Below, piece after piece: positions 1 through 7,242 of a stretch of DNA of 27,498 nucleotides. Position numbers and translations under genes: made by a program. Origin of the DNA: JACKCP01 sp050253255 (lineage in GTDB: Bacteria > Desulfobacterota > Desulfobacteria > Desulfobacterales > JACKCP01); the NCBI GenBank assembly GCA_050253255.1, contig JBFWJK010000025.1, positions 1 through 27,498 on the forward strand, written 5' to 3'. Each line of letters starts with the position of its first letter. Position 1 is the stretch's first letter. A model generated the notes under the pieces. That model did not search any database, was not told the origin of the DNA, and was given only the letters and a program-made list of their open reading frames with translations.

Positions 1-884
1 ATGGAATTGAAGCATTGAAATTCCAGAAAGGAACAAACGAAGTAAAAGATTTTGTCAAATACCCTGAACAAGACCGCAAAATGATATCAAAGTTATTGAA
101 TTCAAGAATAACGCTCCCTTCAGGAGGTGAAATTCCCTTTGATGAAGCTGTTGAAATTGCAGAAACAAGAGGCTATACATCGATAAAAAGAATTGACAGA
201 AAAAGGGCTGTTTCTGTTCAGGCAAGTGTAGATTCACAGCTTGGCAATCCCTCTGAAATTTCAGAGTCAGTAAAAAAGAATCATTTCAGATACCTTGAAG
301 AAAAATACCCGGGGCTTAGTTTTGAACCCTACGGAGAACAAAAGGAACAGCTTGAATCGATGCAGAGTATGAAGGAAGGATTCATTCTTGCCCTTTTTGC
401 AATCTATTTTCTTCTGGTCCTGCCGTTCAACAGCTACAGTGAACCTTTTATCATAATGCTTGCAATACCTTTCGGATTTGTCGGGGCTGTTTTCGGCCAT
501 ATAATAATGGGCTATGATCTTACCATGCTGAGCATGTTCGGGCTTGTCGCCCTTGCAGGAGTGGTGGTCAACGACTCCATCCTCATTATAGACAGGATAA
601 ACCTGAACATCTCAAAAGGACTTGAAACTTTTGATGCTGTGACAGATGCAGGCCAGAGAAGATTAAGGCCTATTCTCTTAACTTCTCTCACAACATTTTT
701 CGGTCTTACACCAATGATTTTCGAGACAAGTCTTCAGGCAAAATTCCTTATTCCAATGGCAATAAGCCTGGGCTTTGGAATAATGTTTGCAACTTTGATA
801 ATTCTTGTTCTTATTCCGGCTTTTTTCATGGTTTTAAAGGATTTCACAAAAAAAAGGGACAGAAGAACTCTGCCCCTTGAATAA
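1..884 (+). CDS. RND efflux transporter permease, C-terminal part (5' end outside window)
   Basis: This is the C-terminal third of an inner-membrane RND (HAE1/AcrB-type) permease, which exports hydrophobic or amphiphilic compounds using proton-motive force together with a periplasmic adaptor and outer-membrane channel. The reading frame is open from base 3, so the gene starts outside the window; a TTG at 15 is only an internal codon. The visible part covers the end of the second periplasmic loop, then about five membrane helices. The conserved TM segment GLVALAGVVVNDSILIID and the following LRPILLTSLTTFFGLTPM are classic for the family. It ends in a short basic tail (KKRDRRTLPLE). The convergent porin gene ends two bases away, leaving no room for a separate terminator. 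Family assignment is firm; substrate cannot be judged. Confidence 0.93.
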   Translation, partial: GIEALKFQKGTNEVKDFVKYPEQDRKMISKLLNSRITLPSGGEIPFDEAVEIAETRGYTSIKRIDRKRAVSVQASVDSQLGNPSEISESVKKNHFRYLEEKYPGLSFEPYGEQKEQLESMQSMKEGFILALFAIYFLLVLPFNSYSEPFIIMLAIPFGFVGAVFGHIIMGYDLTMLSMFGLVALAGVVVNDSILIIDRINLNISKGLETFDAVTDAGQRRLRPILLTSLTTFFGLTPMIFETSLQAKFLIPMAISLGFGIMFATLIILVLIPAFFMVLKDFTKKRDRRTLPLE

Positions 885-886
885 AT

Positions 887-2134
887 TTAGAAGCTTACTG
901 TAAGTTTAGCTGTAAGAAGGGTCCAGTCCTCTTCAAGATCCTTGTCAGGTACTCCCAGAGGATCAAAATGTCCCCAGCCGTTGTTCTGGCTAGCTTCCAG
1001 CTTAAATATAAGATAGGGATTTATATCAAATCTGGTGGATAAGGTTACAGTCCTGAGCCACGCTTTAAAATCTACATCTTTATTGTATCTGTCACCATCT
1101 TTATCATCTGTGTTTGGAATATAATCGGAATATGTCAGGGCTGCTGAAAAAAGATCTGTAAATCTGTAGGAACTTGTAAGATACCACCCTCTTGCTGGTT
1201 CACTTGTGGTAAATTCTCCGATGGGAAGATCAGCAAAAACATCTCCCTTGGCTTTATACTCAGATTTCATATATTCTCCGGCTATTAAAAGGTTTCCGTT
1301 TAAATATTCAAACCCTGCCACCAGCCCCCACATTTTATCTGTCATGTAATTTAAATTACCGGAATAGGAATGAGGAAGGCCTGTCGAAGAATTAATACCT
1401 GTTATTAAGCTGGATTTACCCTTAGCCTCAAAATCATTTACATTATACATTGTATAATTAAGTTTAAGCCCCCTTACAGGAGTATCCCACCCAAGCCCTA
1501 TTGTTGAAACATAACCTGCATCAACATCTGTTATGTCTACGTTATATTGCTTCAATGTCGGCCTTGCTTCCATCAAATCCGCAAAACCTGTATCATCTCT
1601 GCTTGGAAGCTGCCCGATCTGTGCTGTATAAGAGAACTTTCCAAGTCCGCCAAGCCTTTTGTTTCCGTAAAAAGTCACACCCTTGACTGCTGCAAAGGTA
1701 TCTCTCCAGAGTTCAATATAAATTGACTGGGGAAGAAAAATACTTGTTCTGAGCATGTCCATATCTCTGTATTCATTGTAGAGACCAAGTACCAGCTTTA
1801 CATTACCAACCCTTACTCCCAGCCAGTCACGATATCTGTAGTCAAGATATGCCCAGTCAACAGTAAGTTCGTCATTTCCTGTTTTCCCGAGATCACGTCC
1901 AAAAAACTGAAGTCCGAACCTTAAATTATCTGTTAGATCAGTACTTAAATTTATTCCGTATTCATTAAACTGAAAAGTTCCGCTTTCAGTTTCTGCAAGA
2001 TAATCGTTGTCTGAAGTCCACATATAACCCTGGGAAAGAAATCCGTGTATATCTATTCCGCCGAACTCGTATGCCTTAAGTCCTGAAGCAGAAAAAATAA
2101 AAATCAGTATTATAAAAAACTTTAATATCTTCAT
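887..2134 (-). CDS. Outer-membrane beta-barrel porin-like protein
   Basis: Predicted outer-membrane protein of 415 residues. It starts with a hydrophobic signal peptide (MKILKFFIILIFIFSASGLKA) and continues as alternating amphipathic strands rich in aromatic residues and glycine. The last residue is phenylalanine (TAKLTVSF), the usual C-terminal barrel-assembly signal. ATG at 2134 is chosen because AAGGAG lies six bases upstream; a TTG 24 bases earlier lacks this support. It follows the PstS-like gene by only ten bases on the same strand, so the two are probably co-transcribed. The pairing suggests a role in solute or anion uptake, but this is inference. I recognise the fold class, not a named family. 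Confidence 0.8.
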   Translation of the reverse strand: MKILKFFIILIFIFSASGLKAYEFGGIDIHGFLSQGYMWTSDNDYLAETESGTFQFNEYGINLSTDLTDNLRFGLQFFGRDLGKTGNDELTVDWAYLDYRYRDWLGVRVGNVKLVLGLYNEYRDMDMLRTSIFLPQSIYIELWRDTFAAVKGVTFYGNKRLGGLGKFSYTAQIGQLPSRDDTGFADLMEARPTLKQYNVDITDVDAGYVSTIGLGWDTPVRGLKLNYTMYNVNDFEAKGKSSLITGINSSTGLPHSYSGNLNYMTDKMWGLVAGFEYLNGNLLIAGEYMKSEYKAKGDVFADLPIGEFTTSEPARGWYLTSSYRFTDLFSAALTYSDYIPNTDDKDGDRYNKDVDFKAWLRTVTLSTRFDINPYLIFKLEASQNNGWGHFDPLGVPDKDLEEDWTLLTAKLTVSF

Positions 2135-2144
2135 GAAATGCTCC

Positions 2145-2582
2145 TTATTTTGGTTCAATTATCTTCACTTCAGCAGTTTTTTCTTCGCTTGAAATATAAC
2201 CGATTGCTCCTTCAGTCCTGGCTACATAGCCAACAAGCTCCTCAGGTGATGAAAAACTTTTTGGAGCTTTCCCCTTTCCCACAAAAACAAGTTTTTTCCA
2301 GTAGGAATTATATCCCATTGGGGTCTGGTTTACATATTTCTCGAGAAAATTTTTATGAACCTCATCATCCTTTAAAATAACAAAGCTGATTCTTTTATTA
2401 TCCTGCCAGCTTGTTTTCTCACCAAGGAAAATATCCTTTATTTCAGCTGCACTCAAACTTGACTCACTTACATTTTTATTGGCAATAATAATTACATCAC
2501 CTGCAAAAACCCAACTGCTGTAAAAAAATGAGACAAAAACCGACACAAAAACCAGTACTTTAAGCCGTAATCCTATACCCAT
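2145..2582 (-). CDS. Small PstS-like periplasmic substrate-binding protein
   Basis: A 145-residue secreted protein resembling the PBP-like domain of phosphate-binding PstS proteins. After a hydrophobic signal peptide ending near SSWVFA it has the motifs seen in short PstS-like proteins: IIIANKNV, a segment SLSAAEIKDIFLGEKTSW, and a C-terminal TEGAIGYIS. Full-length PstS is about 300 residues, so this is a single-lobe-size version, as is common for stand-alone PBP-like proteins. ATG 2582 is preceded by a very good AAGGAGG; the in-frame extension upstream is unlikely. It is probably first gene of a two-gene unit with the porin. A tandem 9-bp repeat lies in its upstream region. Ligand is not determinable; phosphate or another oxyanion is the family expectation. 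Confidence 0.78.
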   Translation of the reverse strand: MGIGLRLKVLVFVSVFVSFFYSSWVFAGDVIIIANKNVSESSLSAAEIKDIFLGEKTSWQDNKRISFVILKDDEVHKNFLEKYVNQTPMGYNSYWKKLVFVGKGKAPKSFSSPEELVGYVARTEGAIGYISSEEKTAEVKIIEPK

Positions 2583-2667
2583 GTTTCCTCCTTGTGATAT
2601 TATCTCCCCTCTAGCAGTCCGCATCCAAAACCACAGACAGCAGATCAGACAGGGATTATTATGAATA

Positions 2668-2700
2668 CATATAAATAACTTTTGTAAACAATGTAAACAA
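2668..2700 (-). promoter_or_regulatory. Candidate promoter with tandem 9-bp repeat upstream of PstS-like gene
   Basis: On the plus strand TGTAAACAA occurs twice in perfect tandem (2683-2691 and 2692-2700). Read on the minus strand, the first copy supplies TTTACA as a -35-like element, with TATATG at 2673-2668 after 18 bases. The repeats could be an operator or could simply form the -35 region. Inferred from sequence alone. Confidence 0.35.
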
Positions 2701-2717
2701 TAAAATACAAGGATAAA

Positions 2718-3440
2718 TTATAAAAAAAGAGAAAAAAAGGAACATGCAGAAATTGCGGCAGTTTCTGTTCTTAGAATTCTTGGGCCGAGGGTTACTGAAA
2801 AAACACCATTTTTTTTAAAAAATTCTCTTTCCGGCTCTGAAAATCCGCCTTCAGGCCCGTTAAAAACTGAAACGGACCTGATATTTTTTAAATCAACGTT
2901 TTTAATTTTAAAATCAGTCTCCTTTTCATTGAGAAAAATATTTAAATCCGATTTTAAACCATCAAAACATCTTTTAAGCTCTATTTCAGAACAAATTTCA
3001 AGAACAGATCCGCGCCTGCACTGTTTAGAGGCTTTCAACGCAAGCTTTGGCCAGTTATGGGATTTCTTCTGTTTTTCATCTCTTTTTTTTACTGATGAAG
3101 ATTTTGAGGTAATAACAGGAATTACTCTTGAGACCCCAAGCTCAGCTGCTTTTTCTATAATCAGCTCCATTCTTTCCTTTTGAGGAACTGCCTGATAAAG
3201 ATTTATGGCAATCTCTGGTTCAGGATTTTTTATCTTTTCAAATGCCCGTAAAATATATTTGTCATCCAAAGACTTTTCAAGCCTCGCTCTGAACCAGACA
3301 TAAGAATTACTGCAGACTGTAAATGCTTCCCCTATTCTCGGATTCCACAGGCTCAAATCTTTTTTGCTGCATGCAAAAAGAGAGGCTTCACGCTCCAGAG
3401 TTTCAACTCTTATGACTGATGACGGAATCCTAATTTTCAT
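2718..3440 (-). CDS. rsmE: 16S rRNA (uracil-1498-N3)-methyltransferase
   Basis: SPOUT-class methyltransferase that methylates N3 of U1498 in 16S rRNA, using SAM, in the assembled small subunit. The C-terminal knot motifs are clear: NGPEGGFSEPE and LGPRILRTETAAI. The upstream segment QAVPQKERMELIIEKAAELGV is also typical of the family. From ATG 3440 the protein is about 240 residues, the normal length, beginning MKIRIPSSV. An upstream in-frame start at 3485 would add a poor N-terminal extension. The chosen ATG overlaps the stop of the small ORF 3430-3624 by 11 bases, suggesting translational coupling. The PstS-like gene follows downstream on the same strand after a gap with its own candidate promoter. 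Confidence 0.92.
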   Translation of the reverse strand: MKIRIPSSVIRVETLEREASLFACSKKDLSLWNPRIGEAFTVCSNSYVWFRARLEKSLDDKYILRAFEKIKNPEPEIAINLYQAVPQKERMELIIEKAAELGVSRVIPVITSKSSSVKKRDEKQKKSHNWPKLALKASKQCRRGSVLEICSEIELKRCFDGLKSDLNIFLNEKETDFKIKNVDLKNIRSVSVFNGPEGGFSEPEREFFKKNGVFSVTLGPRILRTETAAISACSFFSLFL

Positions 3441-3624
3441 TTTTAACTGCTTCAAAAAAAAATTCAAGCTGTGCTGATTTTGCATTTTCTTTATTTTCGA
3501 AAAAATTTATAATATCTTTATTTTCAACAAAGCTTATTTTGATATTCTTAAATTCTGATACTATTTTTTTTGCAATATCATTTAATTTTTCTTTTTCTTC
3601 CATTTGAAATAGTTCTTTCTCCAT
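3430..3624 (-). CDS. Small hypothetical protein overlapping rsmE start
   Basis: A 64-codon ORF, lysine- and glutamate-rich with a pattern of regularly spaced hydrophobics that suggests an alpha-helical protein. No family was recognised. Its stop codon lies inside the first codons of rsmE, an arrangement typical of coupled genes. The ribosome-binding site is weak: the ATG at 3624 has none visible, while the internal ATG at 3603 has GGAG about 13 bases upstream. It may be a real small gene or a leader ORF for rsmE; it may also be chance in AT-rich DNA. Confidence 0.35.
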   Translation of the reverse strand: MEKELFQMEEKEKLNDIAKKIVSEFKNIKISFVENKDIINFFENKENAKSAQLEFFFEAVKNEN

Positions 3625-3723
3625 GATATAAATGTAGATAATTTTTTATGAGCAATAAAGATATCAACCGGGTTTTCAGCTTTCAAGACATCAGGATTAT
3701 ACAAAAAATTTATTTTTTTTCAT

Positions 3724-3739
3724 AAAAGTTTAAACTTTT
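3724..3739. repeat. Perfect 16-bp palindrome upstream of the chemoreceptor gene
   Basis: AAAAGTTTAAACTTTT is a perfect palindrome about 70 bases before the chemoreceptor ATG and about 100 bases before the small ORF on the other strand. It could be an operator between divergent genes. AT-rich composition makes a chance palindrome possible. Confidence 0.4.
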
Positions 3740-3806
3740 TTCAGTTACCAAAAAATCTGTTTCCTGCAACCTCCATGTATCACCAAAAAAATGAAAGGTA
3801 TATCAA

Positions 3807-5798
3807 ATGAAATTGTCTCTTCGTAAAAAAATCATTTTTTCCATGACTTCTCTTACCCTTATCCCCCTTGTACTGATCTGTATCTTTCTTGGAAGAAACA
3901 TCTACAAAACAAATTTAAAATCTTTCAGTGATGCAGGCATAAGAGAAATGACACAGATTGAAACAGCTTTCAATTTTTTCTTCAAGGATCTCAAGGAGAA
4001 TATAGAATTTTTTGTTTCAGATCCTGATATTAAAGATATCAGAGGAAATGCTCCTTCTTATATGGATTCAACGGTTTCAAAAAACATACCTCCCGAGACT
4101 GTTGGAGAAAAGGCTGTTAAAATATCGGATGCAATGAAAAGATTTCTTGATACCCACAGTGCATATGTGGAAGTTTTTGCAGGCTCCTCAGACGGCGAAG
4201 TGCTTCTTGCTACAAATGACCAGCTGCCGCCTGGATACGACCCGAGAAAAAGACCCTGGTACAAAGACGCTATCAATGCCGGAGGAGTGACTGTTACTGA
4301 GCCCTATCTTTCCACAAGCAAGGACATTACAATTTCAATTATTTCCCCCATAACCAAAAACAATTCTGTACAGGGAGCAGGCGGAGTTGATGTATCCCTG
4401 GATACACTTACAGAAATTATTCAGAAAATTAAAATAGGTAAAACAGGCTTTATGATTCTTGCAAAAAAAGACGGAACAATTCTTGCCAATCCGCTGGACA
4501 GGGAAACAGTATTTAAAAATTTCAGTGAAACAGAAAAAAAAGGATATGCAAGCCTTTCCGAAAAGCCTGATAAAGTAACTCTTGACGGAAAAGATTATTA
4601 TACAATTCACTATGAGACAAAGATACTTGACTGGGAATTTTTCGGGCTTATTCCTGAAAAAGAAGTATTAAGCGATGTAAAAAACTTTATTTTCCTGATG
4701 ACAATGCTTGCGCTATTCTTTTTTGCAGCATCTCTTTTTGCAGGGAATTTTCTTTCCGGCAAAATTGCAAGACCTATAATAACCACAACAGAAATTCTTA
4801 AGGAAATTGCGGAAGGTAAAGGGGATTTAACAAAAAGGATAAGTATAGAAACAAAAGATGAAACCGGAGAAATGGCAAGTTATTTCAATGCGTTTCTTGG
4901 AAACATGGTTTCAATGGTCAAAGACATTTCAAAAAATGCCCAGTTCCTGAAAAAGTCCTCGGAAAACTTTCTTGATCTTTCAGAAAATCTTGCACAAAAA
5001 AGCGGAGAGGCATCCCAGAAAACAGATTCTGTTGCATCCTCTGCAGAAGAAACAACCGCTTCAATGAATTCCATAGTGGCAAGCATAGAGCAGGCTTCTG
5101 CAAACTTAAATATGGTTGCCTCAGCATCCGAAGAACTATCATCCACAATAAGAGAAATTGCAAAAAATTCCGAAAAGGCAAGAGAAATATCTGAAAATGC
5201 AGTAAGCCAGTCAGGAAATGCCATTAAAAAAATGGAAACACTTGATGAATCGGCAGTAAATATTGGTAAAGTAATTGAAGTTATAAGTGATATTTCTGAG
5301 CAGACCAATCTTCTGGCACTTAATGCAACCATAGAAGCGGCAAGGGCGGGAGAAGCGGGAAAAGGTTTTGCTGTCGTTGCTTCTGAAATAAAAGAACTTG
5401 CATCCCAGACAGCTGTTTCCGCCCAGGATATTAAAAACAGAATTAACGAAATTCAGGTAAGCTCAAAGGAATCAGTAGAAGCTATAAATCTCATAAGTAC
5501 TATAATTTCGGATATCAACGAAATAAATGCATCTATAGCCGCAGCAATAGAAGAGCAGAACTCAGCCACAGACGAAATCTCAAATAATATCACCCAGGCT
5601 TCCTGCGGAGTTGAGGAGGTAAGCAAAAACGCAGCTGAAACCCACAATGTAATTGAGTCAATTTCAAATGATATTTCTGTTGTAAACAGCGCCCTTACCC
5701 AGGTTCTCAATTCGTCTGAAGATGTTAAAAAAGACGCATCAGCCCTTGATAAAACTGCAACCGAGCTTAATGCACTAATGGGAAGGTTCAAGTATTAG
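3807..5798 (+). CDS. Methyl-accepting chemotaxis protein with dCache sensor domain
   Basis: A 663-residue transmembrane chemoreceptor. TM1 is about residues 9-30, a periplasmic dCache_1 domain about 35-285, TM2 about 293-315, HAMP about 316-370, then a long coiled-coil signalling domain. The tip that binds CheA and CheW is clear around 488-535 (EVISDISEQTNLLALNATIE, then AARAGEAGKGFAVVASEIKE). In the sensor, Y144, R149, W151, Y152, Y167 and D195 line up with the amino-acid-binding motif of PctA-like dCache domains, but the expected second aspartate is S169. There is no C-terminal CheR-docking pentapeptide; it ends MGRFKY. Start is supported by AAAGG eight bases upstream. It is convergent with the minus-strand signalling cluster and is followed by a terminator. 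Confidence 0.95.
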   Translation: MKLSLRKKIIFSMTSLTLIPLVLICIFLGRNIYKTNLKSFSDAGIREMTQIETAFNFFFKDLKENIEFFVSDPDIKDIRGNAPSYMDSTVSKNIPPETVGEKAVKISDAMKRFLDTHSAYVEVFAGSSDGEVLLATNDQLPPGYDPRKRPWYKDAINAGGVTVTEPYLSTSKDITISIISPITKNNSVQGAGGVDVSLDTLTEIIQKIKIGKTGFMILAKKDGTILANPLDRETVFKNFSETEKKGYASLSEKPDKVTLDGKDYYTIHYETKILDWEFFGLIPEKEVLSDVKNFIFLMTMLALFFFAASLFAGNFLSGKIARPIITTTEILKEIAEGKGDLTKRISIETKDETGEMASYFNAFLGNMVSMVKDISKNAQFLKKSSENFLDLSENLAQKSGEASQKTDSVASSAEETTASMNSIVASIEQASANLNMVASASEELSSTIREIAKNSEKAREISENAVSQSGNAIKKMETLDESAVNIGKVIEVISDISEQTNLLALNATIEAARAGEAGKGFAVVASEIKELASQTAVSAQDIKNRINEIQVSSKESVEAINLISTIISDINEINASIAAAIEEQNSATDEISNNITQASCGVEEVSKNAAETHNVIESISNDISVVNSALTQVLNSSEDVKKDASALDKTATELNALMGRFKY

Positions 5799-5833
5799 AA
5801 TATGACCGGGAATCAATATTTCCCCGATTTCAT

Positions 5834-6242
5834 TCATCCTCCGGTTTGATTCAGCCGGAGGAGTTTTTTTATTTCATGTTCAAGCGTTGACCTTTTAACA
5901 GGCTTTTCAATATATGAATCACAATACTTCATGAGAGCATTTATTATAAAATCTTTTCTTTCAATGGCTGATATTACTGCAATCTTCGAAGTAGTCGGAT
6001 TTTCATCAAGATATTCTTCTTCAAGCGTTCTGAATTCCTTTAAAACATCATAGCCGTTCATTTCGGGCATACGAAGATCCAACAGAACAAAAGAGTAAGG
6101 ATGTTTGTCCATAAGAGCTTTAAGAAAAACACTTACAGCCTCTGAACCGTCCGAAACAATGTCTATTTCGTCAAAAAAATTCCAGCCATTTAAAATAAAG
6201 TGATCTTGAAGAAGGATTGTCTTCTGCTATAAGTGCTTTCAT
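5834..6242 (-). pseudogene. Single-domain response regulator, frameshifted in a 7-base homopolymer
   Basis: A CheY-like receiver protein whose reading frame is broken. Translation from ATG 6242 gives MKALIAEDNPSSRSL, a normal receiver start with the acidic pair E7-D8, then runs into TGA after 23 codons. Shortening the T run (A run at 6173-6179 on the plus strand) from seven to six bases joins it to the rest. The restored protein is 135 residues, with phosphoacceptor D55 in VLLDLRMPEMNGYDVL, the switch region AVISA and the conserved lysine in IEKPV. The ATG overlaps the stop of the upstream substrate-binding protein gene as ATGA, which strongly supports this start. Only the C-terminal 92 codons (from 6112) form a continuous ORF. 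It may be a true mutation, a phase-variable or slippage site, or a sequencing error. Confidence 0.8.
5838..5870 (+). terminator. Rho-independent terminator of the chemoreceptor gene
   Basis: CCTCCGG (5838-5844) pairs with CCGGAGG (5855-5861) across a 10-base loop, followed by a run of seven T. The hairpin lies inside the last codons of the convergent response-regulator gene, so the same DNA serves as coding sequence and terminator. Confidence 0.85.
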
Positions 6243-7126
6243 TTCTGATTCCCTGGTACTTTGTCCTTGAAAAATTCAGGATAATATAAAAAAACATCAG
6301 GATAATATTTTTTTACAATTTTTTCATATTCTCCGTTTTGAAAAATCTTTAAAAGATAGTTTTCATAAGCTTTTTTAAGTTCAGCTGAATCCCTTCTAAA
6401 TGCTGAAGCCATTTCCTGTTCCGGACTTAAAGGACCGATCACTTTAATTTTGCCCGGCCATTTTTCCAGTGCAATAAGAGTATCTGCAACATCAAGAAGA
6501 GTTGCAGCTGCAATTTTGCTGATTACAGCAGGAGCAAGATCGTTTACTCCGCCGTCAAAATATACAGGAGAAGCTCCGGCCTCCTTTATTCCATACAAAT
6601 CAGGATCAAGACATGTATCTTTGATTCCAAGTACGGATACTCCGTTTAAAAGAGATTTCACCTTCAAAATATCATCGATGACAGAATCTCCAGGTCTGAT
6701 GGGGTCAAGAGGATAATCAGCAGTAACAACAAACCACACCTGAGTCGGAAAAACCGGCTTTGCAAAACTCAGATATTTTTTTCTTTCCTCAAGAACAGTA
6801 AATCCTGTCTCAATAATATCTCCTCTTATCTCTTTCTTTTCAAAGGTTTTAGTATCAAACCCGGTAAGATCGGAAATAATTGTTGAAAAATCACTTTTTA
6901 CAAATACATATTTAACTCCAAGCTCCCTTGCAAAACCTTTTATGAGATCAGCGCTGAAACCGTCTCCAAATCCTGTATTAAATCTTGCGTAATAAACACC
7001 GAGGTGTCTTATTTCGCCTTTTTCAATTATTTCATCAAGGTCATAAGAAGCATTTGACTGTGAGACAAACAAACCTGAAAAACTAAATAAAAACATTAAA
7101 AAAAGATTTGCTACCCAGGCTTTCAT
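6239..7126 (-). CDS. Periplasmic SBP_bac_3-type solute-binding protein
   Basis: A protein of about 295 residues related to extracellular solute-binding proteins of polar amino-acid transporters (SBP family 3). A signal peptide (hydrophobic stretch ANLFLMFLFSFSGLFVSQ, cleavage near SNA) is followed by the two-lobe pattern: GFSADLIKGFARELGVKYVFV in lobe one, then the hinge-proximal TVLEERKKYLSFAKPVFPTQ, and a terminal helix GEYEKIVKKYY. GGGAG lies seven bases before ATG 7126; the adjacent ATG at 7129 is equally possible. No transporter permease or ATPase genes are nearby. Instead it sits between a hybrid kinase and a response regulator and overlaps the latter by ATGA. This suggests a sensory rather than transport role, which is an inference. 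Confidence 0.83.
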   Translation of the reverse strand: MKAWVANLFLMFLFSFSGLFVSQSNASYDLDEIIEKGEIRHLGVYYARFNTGFGDGFSADLIKGFARELGVKYVFVKSDFSTIISDLTGFDTKTFEKKEIRGDIIETGFTVLEERKKYLSFAKPVFPTQVWFVVTADYPLDPIRPGDSVIDDILKVKSLLNGVSVLGIKDTCLDPDLYGIKEAGASPVYFDGGVNDLAPAVISKIAAATLLDVADTLIALEKWPGKIKVIGPLSPEQEMASAFRRDSAELKKAYENYLLKIFQNGEYEKIVKKYYPDVFLYYPEFFKDKVPGNQK

Positions 7127-7242
7127 CATAAATCTCCCGTATTTGAGCTTAAACAATTATCTTGAAAACAACCTTTCACTTTCACTCAGTAACTTTTAAC
7201 AAAAAAACAGACAGATATTTCAAAGACTAAATTAAAAAAATG

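Noticed and set aside
15..17. TTG at base 15 as start of the RND gene
   Set aside because: The frame is open to the window edge, and the protein is clearly the C-terminal part of a roughly 1000-residue family.
2135..2158. Upstream TTG start for the porin
   Set aside because: The extension would precede the signal peptide, and the AAGGAG site fits ATG 2134.
4880..5332. 150-codon minus-strand ORF opposite the chemoreceptor
   Set aside because: It mirrors the repetitive coiled-coil coding sequence; no family features.
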